A stretch of 39,643 nt of DNA from Roseovarius sp. (GTDB taxonomy: Bacteria > Pseudomonadota > Alphaproteobacteria > Rhodobacterales > Rhodobacteraceae): NCBI GenBank assembly GCA_002720475.1, contig PBIL01000004.1, positions 229,135 to 268,777 of the forward strand. The letters run 5' to 3'. A program made the translations under genes and the position numbers. This document shows positions 16,029 through 25,375 of this stretch, in pieces (position 1 is the stretch's first letter; the number at the start of each line of letters is the position of its first letter). The notes under the pieces were generated by a model. The model did not search any database. It was not told the DNA's origin and saw only the letters and a list, made by a program, of their open reading frames with translations.

Positions 16029-16784
16029 ATGGGCATTCTGGAAGTCAAGAACGTGAGCAAGCGCTTCGGCGGCTTGCAGGCGCTGGGCGATGTCAATCTC
16101 AGCGTGGCCGAGAACAGCGTTCACGCCATCATCGGGCCGAACGGCGCGGGCAAGTCCACCCTGCTCAACGTGCTGATCGGCAAGCTGATCCCCGATACCG
16201 GCTCGGTCCTGTTCGAGGGGCAGTCGGTGCTTGGGCGCAAGCCTTACGAGATCAACCAGATGGGGATTTCGAGGGTGTTCCAGACGCCCGAGATCTTCGG
16301 CGACCTTAGCGTGCTCGAGAACATGATGATCCCGATCTTCGCCAAGCGTGACGGGGTGTTCCGCATGCACGCCTTCGAGAACTCGGCCGACGAGCGCGAG
16401 ATCGTCGAACAGGCCGAGGCCATGCTCGAGAGCCTCAACCTCGCCGATGCGCGCCACGATCACGCGGCGGCCATGTCGCGCGGCAACAAGCGGCGGCTCG
16501 AGATCGGCATGTGCCTCGCGCAGGAGCCGAAACTGCTGCTGCTCGACGAGCCCACGGCGGGCATGGCGCGGGCCGATACCAATGCCACGATCGACCTGCT
16601 CAAGCAGATCAAGGACGAGCGCGACATCACCATCACGATCATCGAGCATGACATGCATGTGGTCTTCTCCCTTGCCGAACGGATCACCGTTCTTGCGCAG
16701 GGCACGCCGCTGGTCGAGGATACGCCTGAAAACATCAAGGGCCATCCCAAGGTGCGTGAAGCGTATCTTGGCGAGCACGCCTGA
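16029..16784 (+). CDS. ABC transporter ATPase, LivG-like
   Basis: A 251-residue ATPase that powers the adjacent permease pair. The Walker A is GPNGAGKST (residues 36-44), Walker B LLLLDEP (about 169-175), and the switch His lies in IIEHDMHVV. The signature loop reads MSRGNKRRLEIGMCLA, where LSxGQ-type sequence is normal, so Gln is replaced by Asn. The flanking LEIGM is reminiscent of UrtD-type subunits. It starts 12 bases after the LivM-like gene with an AAGGAG site. One of two distinct ATPases in this operon, as is usual for branched-chain-type importers. Confidence 0.92.
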   Translation: MGILEVKNVSKRFGGLQALGDVNLSVAENSVHAIIGPNGAGKSTLLNVLIGKLIPDTGSVLFEGQSVLGRKPYEINQMGISRVFQTPEIFGDLSVLENMMIPIFAKRDGVFRMHAFENSADEREIVEQAEAMLESLNLADARHDHAAAMSRGNKRRLEIGMCLAQEPKLLLLDEPTAGMARADTNATIDLLKQIKDERDITITIIEHDMHVVFSLAERITVLAQGTPLVEDTPENIKGHPKVREAYLGEHA

Positions 16785-16798
16785 CGAGGAACCCCGTC

Positions 16799-17554
16799 AT
16801 GAACGTCAAACCGGACTTCTCCAAGGGCCACAACCTGGCCGAGACCGCGCCCGCCTTTCTTTCCGTGTGGAACATGGAGAGCTATTACGGCGAGAGCTAC
16901 ATCGTGCAGAACATCAGCTTCAACGTGCATGAGGGCGAGATCCTCGCGCTTCTGGGCCGCAACGGCGCGGGCAAGACCTCGACCCTGCGTTCCATCGCGC
17001 GGCTCGACAGCCCGCAGGTGACGCATGGCGAGATCTGGCTCGATCATCAGCCGCTGCACAAGATGAAAAGCTACGAGGCGGCGGCGGCGGGGATCGCGCT
17101 TGTCCCCGAGGACCGGCGCATCATTCCCGGCCTGACCGTCGAGGAGAACCTGCAACTCGCGCAGATCGCGCCGCCTGTCGGCTGGAGCATCGAGCGGCTT
17201 TACGAGCTCTTTCCGCGTCTCGGGGAGCGGCGCAGCCAGGAGGGGGTGACGCTCTCGGGCGGGGAGCAGCAGATGCTTGCGGTGGCGCGGGCGCTGGCGC
17301 GCGACGTCAAGGTGCTTTTGCTTGACGAGCCCTACGAGGGCCTGGCCCCGGTGATCGTGGACGAGATCGAGAAGACCCTCCGCGTGATCAAGGAGCAGGG
17401 CATGACCACAATCCTCGTCGAGCAGAACGCGGTGCGTGCGCTGGAACTGGCCGACCGGGCGGTGATCCTCGATACGGGCAATATCGTCTTCGACGGCTCT
17501 GCCGCAGAGGTGCTCGAGAATGCCGAGTTGCGCGCCGAGTATCTGGCGATCTGA
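16799..17554 (+). CDS. ABC transporter ATPase, LivF-like
   Basis: The second 251-residue ATPase. Its Walker A is GRNGAGKTS (residues 53-61), signature LSGGEQQMLAVARAL, and Walker B VLLLDEPYEGLAP. The ~20-residue N-terminal extension before the first strand (MNVKPDFSKGHNLAETAPAF) is longer than in typical LivF. The GLAP after Walker B and the C-terminal VLENAELRAEYLAI are LivF-like. It starts 14 bases after the first ATPase gene. The operon's transport genes end here; the acyltransferase starts about 100 bases on without an intervening terminator. Confidence 0.92.
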   Translation: MNVKPDFSKGHNLAETAPAFLSVWNMESYYGESYIVQNISFNVHEGEILALLGRNGAGKTSTLRSIARLDSPQVTHGEIWLDHQPLHKMKSYEAAAAGIALVPEDRRIIPGLTVEENLQLAQIAPPVGWSIERLYELFPRLGERRSQEGVTLSGGEQQMLAVARALARDVKVLLLDEPYEGLAPVIVDEIEKTLRVIKEQGMTTILVEQNAVRALELADRAVILDTGNIVFDGSAAEVLENAELRAEYLAI

Positions 17555-17655
17555 CCGCGCCGGCCCGCACCGATCCTCGGCCGTGTCGGCACGCCGTGCC
17601 CGTTCGCCGTGAAACCGCATTTACCGGGCCCGCATTCCCTGATTGAGTGCGTGCC

Positions 17656-19032
17656 ATGGGACGCATGGTGGAAATGCCCCTCTGGGCGCTCGTGGTGCTG
17701 CTGGCCTTTGCCGCCGTGACCTTCGCCTCGCATTTCCTGTTTCCCTCGGTACGCTGGTTCTTTCGGCGCAGGCTCGAAAGGGCGGTCGCGCAGCTCAACC
17801 GGCGGCTGGAGCGGCCGATCGAGCCGTTCAAGCTTGCACGCCGCCATGACATGATCCAGCGGTTGATCTACGATCCGGCGGTTCTGCGCGCGGTAAGCGC
17901 GCATGCCCGTGCCGAGGCCATTCCCGAAAACGTGGCCTTCGAACACGCCCGCCGCTACGCGCGCGAGATCGTCCCGAGCTTCAGCGCCAGCCTCTATTTC
18001 GGCTTTGCCATCCGGGTGGCGAAACGTCTCAGCCAGTCACTTTACCGGGTGACGCTGGTGCAGATCGACGCGGCCGCGCTGCGCAGGATCGATCCGGAGG
18101 CGACGGTGGTCTTCGTCATGAACCACCGGTCCAACATGGATTACGTTCTCGTCACCTGGCTCGCCGCCGAACGCTCGGCGCTGTCCTATGCCGTGGGAGA
18201 ATGGGCGCGCGTCTGGCCGCTCAGCCGCATGATCCGGGCGATGGGGGCCTATTTCATCCGCCGCCGCTCTCGCGGGGACCTCTATCGCCGGGTGCTGGCG
18301 CGCTATGTCGGGATGGCCACGGATGGCGGCGTGACCCAGGCGATGTTTCCCGAAGGCGGGCTGAGCCTTGACGGGGGATTGCAGCCGCCCAGGCTCGGCC
18401 TGCTGAAATACCTTGTCGAAGAGCGCAGCCCCGGCGGGCGCGACGTGGTCTTCGTTCCGGTAGCGCTCAACTACGACCGGGTGTTCGAGGATCGCGTGCT
18501 GGTGGCGGCGGGGCAGGCCGGCGGGCGGCGCTTTCCGGCGCGCATCTCCGTCATCGCGCGCTTCGTGCTGCGTCAGGTCTGGCTGCGGCTCCGGGGGCGC
18601 TATCACCGGCATGGCCATGCGGCGGTGAGCTTTGGCGCGCCGCTCTCGCTCGCCTCCTTCCGGCGCGAGAGGCCCGGGGCGGCGCTCGAGGATCTGGCGC
18701 ATGCGCTCATGGCGCGGATCGGAGCGGTGGTGCCGGTTCTGCCGGTGCCGCTCGTGGCGCGGGCGCTCACGGACGCGGGCGGCATCCTCGACCGCACGGC
18801 ATTGGAGGCGCGCGTGGCCGGGATGATCGCCGCGCAGCCGCATGCCCGTGTCCACCTTGCGTGCGAGGCACCCGAGCAGGTGGTGGGGTTCGGGCTCGGG
18901 CTTCTGAGTCGGCGCGGGATGGTGGCGGCGCAAGACGGGCAGGTGCGCATCGTTGCGGGAGAAGAGGCCATGGTTGCCTATTACGCGAACTCCATTGCCC
19001 ATCTCTTCGCGGATGCGGCGAGAACGGGTTGA
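17656..19032 (+). CDS. PlsB-like glycerol-3-phosphate/lysophospholipid acyltransferase
   Basis: A 458-residue acyltransferase with one N-terminal membrane helix (about residues 8-28). The catalytic HX4D motif is NHRSNMDY (H157, D162). FPEGG (231-235) binds the phosphate of the acceptor, and VFVPVALNYDRV resembles the fourth PlsB motif. PlsB moves an acyl group to position 1 of glycerol-3-phosphate. At roughly half the length of E. coli PlsB (807) this is a compact relative, so the acceptor and acyl donor are uncertain. Starts at 17647 (GTG), 17656 and 17665 (ATG) are all possible; no clear ribosome site decides between them. It lies on the same strand between the ABC genes and ccr. Confidence 0.78.
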   Translation: MGRMVEMPLWALVVLLAFAAVTFASHFLFPSVRWFFRRRLERAVAQLNRRLERPIEPFKLARRHDMIQRLIYDPAVLRAVSAHARAEAIPENVAFEHARRYAREIVPSFSASLYFGFAIRVAKRLSQSLYRVTLVQIDAAALRRIDPEATVVFVMNHRSNMDYVLVTWLAAERSALSYAVGEWARVWPLSRMIRAMGAYFIRRRSRGDLYRRVLARYVGMATDGGVTQAMFPEGGLSLDGGLQPPRLGLLKYLVEERSPGGRDVVFVPVALNYDRVFEDRVLVAAGQAGGRRFPARISVIARFVLRQVWLRLRGRYHRHGHAAVSFGAPLSLASFRRERPGAALEDLAHALMARIGAVVPVLPVPLVARALTDAGGILDRTALEARVAGMIAAQPHARVHLACEAPEQVVGFGLGLLSRRGMVAAQDGQVRIVAGEEAMVAYYANSIAHLFADAARTG

Positions 19033-19058
19033 TCTTTCTGCATCCGCGGGGTCATAAA

Positions 19059-19110
19059 ATTACAAAATTCCAGACGATCCTATTGCATTATTGCTTCGCC
19101 ACCCTTATCC
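19059..19110 (+). promoter_or_regulatory. Predicted ccr promoter region with shared TTACAAAAT motif
   Basis: TTGCAT (19083-19088) and TTATCC (19105-19110), 16 bases apart, are a plausible promoter for ccr. Just upstream, TTACAAAAT at 19060-19068 is identical over 9 bases to 12188-12196 in the ScfR-type regulator's upstream region. The stretch is strikingly AT-rich compared with its surroundings. Control by the same regulator is inferred. Confidence 0.45.
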
Positions 19111-19163
19111 AAGGTCGGAACACCGCGATTCTGCGTCGCGGCATGGCGGACAGGAGACGGAGC

Positions 19164-20456
19164 ATGGCCTTGGACACGAATACCGACATCGCGCCTTACG
19201 ATGCGCCCGAGAAGGATCTTTACGAGATCGGCGAAATGCCACCGCTCGGCCATGTGCCGAAGCAGATGTATGCCTGGGCCATCCGGCGCGAGCGGCATGG
19301 CGAGCCGGAGGTGTCCTTTCAGCAGGAGGTGGTCGATACCTGGGAGATCGACAGCCACGAAGTGCTGGTTCTCGTGATGGCGGCGGGCGTCAACTATAAC
19401 GGTGTCTGGGCCGGTCTCGGCCAGCCGATCAGCCCTTTTGACGGGCACGGGGCCGATTACCACATCGCGGGGTCCGACGCGGCCGGGATCGTCTGGAAGG
19501 TGGGCGAGAAGGTCAAGCGCTGGAAGGTCGGCGACGAGGTGGTTGTCCACTGCAACCAGGACGATGGCGACGACGAGGAGTGCAACGGCGGCGACCCGAT
19601 GTTCTCGCCCACGCAGCGGATCTGGGGCTACGAGACGCCGGACGGCTCCTTCGCGCAGTTCACCCGCGTGCAGGCGCAGCAGCTCATGCCGCGCCCCAGG
19701 CACCTGACCTGGGAGGAATCGGCCTGCTACACGCTGACGCTGGCCACCGCCTACCGGATGCTCTTCGGCCATGCGCCGCATGACCTCAAGCCGGGGCAGA
19801 ACGTGCTGGTGTGGGGGGCCTCGGGCGGCCTTGGCTCCTACGCGATCCAGCTGGCGAATACCGCCGGGGCTAACGCGATCGGCGTCATCTCGGACGAGAG
19901 CAAGCGGCAATTCGTGCTGGATCAGGGGGCCAAGGGTGTCATCAACCGCAAGGAATTCAACTGCTGGGGGCAACTGCCCAAGGTGAACACGCCGGAATAT
20001 AACGCCTGGCTGAAAGAGGCGCGCAGGTTCGGCAAGGCGATCTGGGACATCACCGGCAAGGGCGTGAGCGTGGACATGGTGTTCGAGCATCCCGGCGAGG
20101 CGACATTCCCCGTCTCGTCGCTGGTGTGCAAGAAGGGCGGCATGGTGGTGATCTGCGCGGGCACCTCCGGGTTCAACTGCACCTTCGACGTGCGCTACAT
20201 GTGGATGCACCAGAAGCGCCTTCAGGGCAGCCATTTCGCCCATCTGAAACAGGCATCTGCGGCCAACAAGCTCATGGTCGAGCGGCGGCTGGACCCGTGC
20301 ATGTCCGAGGTCTTTCCCTGGGCCGAGATCCCGCATGCGCATACCAAGATGTTGCGCAACGAGCACAAGCCGGGCAACATGGCGGTGCTGGTCCAGGCCC
20401 CGCGCACCGGGCTGCGGACGGTCGAGGACGTGATCGAGGCCGGGCGGCGGGACTGA
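19164..20456 (+). CDS. ccr: Crotonyl-CoA carboxylase/reductase
   Basis: This 430-residue cytosolic enzyme of the medium-chain dehydrogenase superfamily reductively carboxylates crotonyl-CoA to ethylmalonyl-CoA with NADPH and CO2. It is the key step of the ethylmalonyl-CoA pathway for acetate or C1-derived acetyl-CoA assimilation. Visible features are the N-terminal EIGEMPPLGHVPKQMYAWAI typical of Ccr, NYNGVWAGLGQP, the nucleotide-binding GASGGLGSYAIQLA, and the substrate/CO2 region ending MHQKRLQGSHFAHL. The length matches characterised Ccr. The ATG at 19164 follows CAGGAG; the longer open frame upstream overlaps the acyltransferase and is rejected. An intrinsic terminator follows at 20478. 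Other pathway genes are not in the window. Confidence 0.95.
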   Translation: MALDTNTDIAPYDAPEKDLYEIGEMPPLGHVPKQMYAWAIRRERHGEPEVSFQQEVVDTWEIDSHEVLVLVMAAGVNYNGVWAGLGQPISPFDGHGADYHIAGSDAAGIVWKVGEKVKRWKVGDEVVVHCNQDDGDDEECNGGDPMFSPTQRIWGYETPDGSFAQFTRVQAQQLMPRPRHLTWEESACYTLTLATAYRMLFGHAPHDLKPGQNVLVWGASGGLGSYAIQLANTAGANAIGVISDESKRQFVLDQGAKGVINRKEFNCWGQLPKVNTPEYNAWLKEARRFGKAIWDITGKGVSVDMVFEHPGEATFPVSSLVCKKGGMVVICAGTSGFNCTFDVRYMWMHQKRLQGSHFAHLKQASAANKLMVERRLDPCMSEVFPWAEIPHAHTKMLRNEHKPGNMAVLVQAPRTGLRTVEDVIEAGRRD

Positions 20457-20477
20457 CAGCATCCCCCGCCAACAAGG

Positions 20478-20512
20478 AGGCCCGCGGAAGGTGTCCCCCG
20501 CGGGCCTTTTTT
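20478..20512 (+). terminator. Intrinsic terminator after ccr
   Basis: A perfect 10-bp GC stem (20478-20487 with 20498-20507) is followed by a run of six T. It ends the ccr transcript. On the other strand there is no T-run, so it should not stop ppaC transcripts efficiently. Confidence 0.9.
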
Positions 20513-20538
20513 CATGTCGATATCGCGTCGGCGCGGGA

Positions 20539-21459
20539 TCAGAGCGTGAGGTTGGGGATGATCTGCTTCTTGCGGCTCATGATGCCGGGCAGCACCACAG
20601 TGTCGCCCGTGACGGTCGCGCCAAAGCTCTTCTCGGCGAGGGTCTTCACCAGCTCGTTCGGGACCAGAAGCGTCGCCTCCTCCTTGAGGATGTCCACCAC
20701 GAAGAGCAGCACCTGATCGACGCCATCCTCTTCGGCGACCCGCGTCATGCTCTCCATCAGGCTCGTCTTCCGGTCGAGCACGATGGCGGGGGCGGTGGTT
20801 TCGAGCACGCTCACGCGGAACTTCCTGCCGCCGACCTCGTATTCCTTGGAATCCATCCGCAGAAGCTCGGCATCGGAGAAGGCCGAGATATCGGACTTGG
20901 CGGCGAACATCTCGGCCGCGTAATCGGGGATCGAAATCCCGAGATCCGCGGCGAGACGCTCGGCCACGGCGCGGTCATGGTCGGTTGTGGTGGGCGAGCG
21001 GAATTCGAGCGTGTCGCTGAGGATGCAGGTCAGCGCGGTCGCCTTGGCCCAGTCGGGCAGGTTCGCGGCATCCTCGCCCATCAGGTCAAGCAGGATGGTG
21101 GCGGTGCAGGCCAGCGGACGGATGGTGATGTCGATCGGGCCTTTCGTCTCCAGCCCGCCCGCCAGCTTGTGATGGTCGATGATCGCCCGCAAGTCAGCAC
21201 CGTTGATATTGGCGGGCAGTTCGGCCGGGTTGTTGGTATCGACGACAACACAGGGCTGGCCGTCCTCGACATCGGCGATGATGCGGGGCTTGGGCAGCTC
21301 CCATTTCTTCAGCAGGAAGGCGGCCTCGGTATTGGGCTCGCCGAGCAGCACCGCCTCGGCACTCTCGCCCTTCACCTCGTTGAGATACCATGCCCAGAGG
21401 ATGGGCGAGCCGGTGGAATCGGTATCGGGGGACTTGTGGCCGAAGACGAGCGTGGTCAT
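20539..21459 (-). CDS. ppaC: Manganese-dependent (family II) inorganic pyrophosphatase
   Basis: This enzyme hydrolyses pyrophosphate to two phosphates, pulling biosynthetic reactions forward. Family II members have a DHH domain that binds Mn. Here the metal ligands appear in FGHKSPDTDST (H8, D12, D14), VVVDTN (D74) and IDHHKLAGG (D95, H96, H97). The C-terminal domain ends with MSRKKQIIP, the substrate-binding SRKKQ. The length of 306 residues is standard. The start is ATG 21459 with AGGA upstream; the open frame extends to 21663 but the extra residues come from a repeat element. The gene converges on ccr. Confidence 0.96.
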   Translation of the reverse strand: MTTLVFGHKSPDTDSTGSPILWAWYLNEVKGESAEAVLLGEPNTEAAFLLKKWELPKPRIIADVEDGQPCVVVDTNNPAELPANINGADLRAIIDHHKLAGGLETKGPIDITIRPLACTATILLDLMGEDAANLPDWAKATALTCILSDTLEFRSPTTTDHDRAVAERLAADLGISIPDYAAEMFAAKSDISAFSDAELLRMDSKEYEVGGRKFRVSVLETTAPAIVLDRKTSLMESMTRVAEEDGVDQVLLFVVDILKEEATLLVPNELVKTLAEKSFGATVTGDTVVLPGIMSRKKQIIPNLTL

Positions 21460-21574
21460 GGGGAATCCTGTCTGATGGATGCGATTTGGGCGCCTTATAG
21501 GGGGTGCGGGCGGGGTTGTCACCTGCCGCCGCTGCGCCGCGGCAAGGGCGGTTCGGGTGCCACTCCCATGCATC

Positions 21575-21640
21575 GTCACCCTCGGACGTGATCCGAGGGT
21601 CTTGCGGGTATGAGATCCTCTGGTCAAGCCAGAGGATGAC
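21575..21640. repeat. REP-like double palindrome in the ppaC-groES gap
   Basis: Two hairpins lie back to back. The first has 9-bp arms, ACCCTCGGA and TCCGAGGGT (21578-21600). The second has 9-bp arms, ATCCTCTGG and CCAGAGGAT (21615-21637). Each has a 5-base loop. The second unit is a near copy of the first in inverted orientation, both bounded by GTCA/TGAC. The pattern resembles the dispersed GTCAYCCTCGG palindromes that I recall from many alphaproteobacterial genomes. The rest of the gap, 21460-21700, shows nothing else. Confidence 0.65.
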
Positions 21641-21700
21641 GGGGTGAGGGTGGTGCTCGACACCTTGCGGCGCTCAAGACGATTTTCCCGAAACGAGGTG

Positions 21701-21729
21701 TTGACAGGCGGCGCGCTTCTCCCTAACTC
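21701..21729 (+). promoter_or_regulatory. groESL promoter
   Basis: A consensus TTGACA (21701-21706) is followed 17 bases later by TAACTC (21724-21729). Transcription would start close to 21737, at the edge of the CIRCE element, the usual arrangement for HrcA-controlled groE operons. Confidence 0.75.
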
Positions 21730-21736
21730 TGCGCCA

Positions 21737-21763
21737 TTAGCACTCGCCGGGAGGGAGTGCTAA
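21737..21763. promoter_or_regulatory. CIRCE element (HrcA operator)
   Basis: A perfect TTAGCACTC, 9-base spacer, GAGTGCTAA inverted repeat matches the CIRCE consensus. HrcA binding represses groESL until heat shock. hrcA itself is not in the window. Confidence 0.97.
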
Positions 21764-21814
21764 TGGTCCCGAGGGGACCATGAAACAGAAACTTTGAGCC
21801 AAGGAGCCTCGAAG

Positions 21815-22126
21815 ATGGCATTCAAACCGCTGCATGACCGCGTGCTCGTCCGCCGCGTTGAGAGCGAGGAAAAGACCAAGGGCGGCCTGATCATCCCCGA
21901 CACCGCCAAGGAAAAGCCGAGCCAGGGCGAGGTTGTCGCCTGCGGCGAGGGCGCGCGCAAGGATAATGGCGAGCTCATCCCGATGGCCGTCAAGGCCGGT
22001 GACACCATCCTCTTCGGCAAGTGGTCGGGCACCGAGGTGACGATCGACGGCGAAGAGATGCTGATCATGAAGGAAAGCGACATCCTCGGCATCATCGAGG
22101 ATGAAGCGGCGGCCAAGGCGGCCTGA
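21815..22126 (+). CDS. groES: Co-chaperonin GroES
   Basis: The 103-residue lid of the GroEL chamber. It begins [20 protein letters not shown], continues with the mobile loop [20 protein letters not shown] that contacts GroEL, and has SDILGIIE near the end. A short Ala/Lys tail (DEAAAKAA) makes it slightly longer than the usual 95-97. The ATG at 21815 follows AAGGAG; seven upstream in-frame codons are excluded on that basis. Heat-shock control is indicated by the CIRCE element just upstream. groEL follows after 57 bases. Confidence 0.98.
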   Translation: MAFKPLHDRVLVRRVESEEKTKGGLIIPDTAKEKPSQGEVVACGEGARKDNGELIPMAVKAGDTILFGKWSGTEVTIDGEEMLIMKESDILGIIEDEAAAKAA

Positions 22127-22159
22127 GCCGTCCGACCGGTTGATCAATCGCACGACTAG

Positions 22160-23821
<1,662 letters not shown>

Positions 23822-23844
23822 GCCGGCCCGGACAGGAAGCGTCG

Positions 23845-23873
23845 AAAGGGCCGCGCGCGTCGCGGCCCTTTTT
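23845..23873 (+). terminator. Intrinsic terminator after groEL
   Basis: An 11-bp stem (AAAGGGCCGCG and its complement, 23845-23855 with 23861-23871) has a 5-base loop and a run of five T. The symmetric A/T flanks mean it may also act weakly for the convergent epimerase-like gene. Confidence 0.9.
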
Positions 23874-23922
23874 CGTTTGTGCGCCCTTGGGCGGGTGCCT
23901 GCCCGGGACCGGTCCGGCGGGA

Positions 23923-24774
23923 TCAGTCGCCCCCGGCCAGAAGCGCCGCGAGGCCGCTGCGGTAGTCCGGGTAGCGCAGGGTGACGCCCAGCTCCTCCTT
24001 GATCCGCCGGTTCGAGACGCGCTTCGATTCGGCGTAGAAGCTGCGGGCCATGGGCGAGAGATCCGCCGCGTCATGGGGCACGGCCTCGGGCACCGGCAGG
24101 CCGAGGAGATGCGCGGCATGGGCGATCACGTCCTCGGGCGGGGCCGGGTCATCGTCGCACAGGTTGTAGATCGCGCCGGGCCGGGGCCGCGCGATGGAGG
24201 CCGCGAGCGCCTGCGCGATATCGTCCACATGGATGCGGCTGAAGACCTGTCCCGGCTTGACGATGCGCCGCGCCGTGCCCTGGCGCACCTTCTCGAAGGG
24301 GCCGCGCCCGGGCCCGTAGATACCCGCGAGCCGGAAGATGTGGAGCGGCAGGCCGGGGATCGCCTGCCACGCGGCCTCGGCGGCGGCGCGCAGCGCGCCG
24401 CGCTGCGTCGCGGGGGTGAGGGGCGTATCCTCGTCCACCCAGCCGCCCTGATGGTCGCCATAGACGCCGGTGGTTGAAAGATAGCCCGCCCAGGTGAGGC
24501 GGTGTGCCTGCGCCGCGATCGCGGGGCCGTGGCGCGCGAGCACCGGGTCGCCCGCTTCCGATGGGCCGACCGAGCTGAGAAGATGGGTGGCCGAGGCGAG
24601 CGCCGGGGCAAGGTCATCATCCCAGAGCACCGGCTCGATTCCGGTTTCGGCAAGCCGCGCGGCCTTGGCCGCGTCGCGCGTGGTGCCGATGATGCGAAAG
24701 CCCTGCGGCAGCAGGAGCCGCGCCAGCGCCTGCGCCGAATAGCCATGCCCGAAAGAGAGAAGCACCTTGTCCAT
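23923..24774 (-). CDS. NAD-dependent epimerase/dehydratase family protein (YeeZ-like)
   Basis: A 283-residue Rossmann-fold protein of the extended SDR type. The N-terminal nucleotide loop is short (LLSFGHGYSAQALARLL), followed by GFRIIGTTRD at the second strand. STTGVYGDHQGGWVDE contains the catalytic Tyr region and HIFRLAGIYGPGRGPF is the typical epimerase strand. The SRIHVDDIA motif and AIYNLCDDDP complete the family pattern. This resembles E. coli YeeZ and similar poorly characterised proteins, so the substrate is unknown. The ATG at 24774 begins the fold. It is convergent with groEL and divergent from the transglycosylase. Confidence 0.82.
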   Translation of the reverse strand: MDKVLLSFGHGYSAQALARLLLPQGFRIIGTTRDAAKAARLAETGIEPVLWDDDLAPALASATHLLSSVGPSEAGDPVLARHGPAIAAQAHRLTWAGYLSTTGVYGDHQGGWVDEDTPLTPATQRGALRAAAEAAWQAIPGLPLHIFRLAGIYGPGRGPFEKVRQGTARRIVKPGQVFSRIHVDDIAQALAASIARPRPGAIYNLCDDDPAPPEDVIAHAAHLLGLPVPEAVPHDAADLSPMARSFYAESKRVSNRRIKEELGVTLRYPDYRSGLAALLAGGD

Positions 24775-24895
24775 GCGCCCGTTGTGGACGGGCAGGCGGG
24801 GTTTGGCAAGGATCTGCCCAAGGGGCCCTGGCGTGACGCTGGACGAGGTCGCGCAGGGGCGGCATGGTGGCAGGCAAGCCCCGACCGGAGGTGCC

Positions 24896-25369
24896 ATGTC
24901 CCGTCTCAGCCGCCGTTCTGCCCTTCTCCTCTGCCTTGCCGCCGCCGCTTGCGGGCGCGCGCCCGAGGTGAGCCGTGCCGCGCCGTCCGGGCCGCCGCTC
25001 CACCCGAACGAGACGCCGGACCTGCGCCGTCTCATCAACCATTACGCCGATCACTACGAGGTGCCGCGCAGCCTTGTCCATCGGTTGGCGATCCGCGAGA
25101 GCACGCACCGCCCCTGGGCGCGCAACGGGCCCTATTACGGGCTCTTGCAGATCCTGCCGCAGACCGCGCGCACCATGGGCCACAAGGGCCCGCCCGAGGA
25201 ACTGCTCGATGCCGAGACGAACCTGAAATACGGGGTGAAATATCTGCGCGGGGCCTGGCTCGTGGCCGGGGGAGACCCGGATGCCGCCATCATGTGGTAT
25301 GCGCGCGGCTATTATTACGAGGCCAAGCGCAAGGGGCTTCTGGTCGAGACCGGGCTGCGCCCGGCCTGA
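24896..25369 (+). CDS. Short lytic transglycosylase lipoprotein (SLT domain)
   Basis: A 157-residue protein with a lipoprotein signal (RRSALLLCLAAAAC, lipidated Cys19) and a compact SLT domain. The catalytic Glu is in AIREST (E68), followed by GLLQILPQTARTMG and NLKYGVKYLRG, the standard goose-lysozyme-like motifs. It should cleave peptidoglycan between MurNAc and GlcNAc from the periplasmic face of a membrane. The ATG at 24896 follows CCGGAGGTG. The open frame upstream overlaps the divergent gene and is not credible. It ends 6 bases before the convergent dehydrogenase gene. Confidence 0.88.
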   Translation: MSRLSRRSALLLCLAAAACGRAPEVSRAAPSGPPLHPNETPDLRRLINHYADHYEVPRSLVHRLAIRESTHRPWARNGPYYGLLQILPQTARTMGHKGPPEELLDAETNLKYGVKYLRGAWLVAGGDPDAAIMWYARGYYYEAKRKGLLVETGLRPA

Positions 25370-25375
25370 GCGGTC

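Noticed and set aside
17586-17600. Small hairpin after the LivF-like ATPase gene as a terminator
   Set aside because: The stem is only about 5 bp and no T-run follows, so it gives no support for termination.
18037-19002. Minus-strand open frame opposite the PlsB-like gene
   Set aside because: No recognisable motif; His/Arg/Pro-rich shadow.
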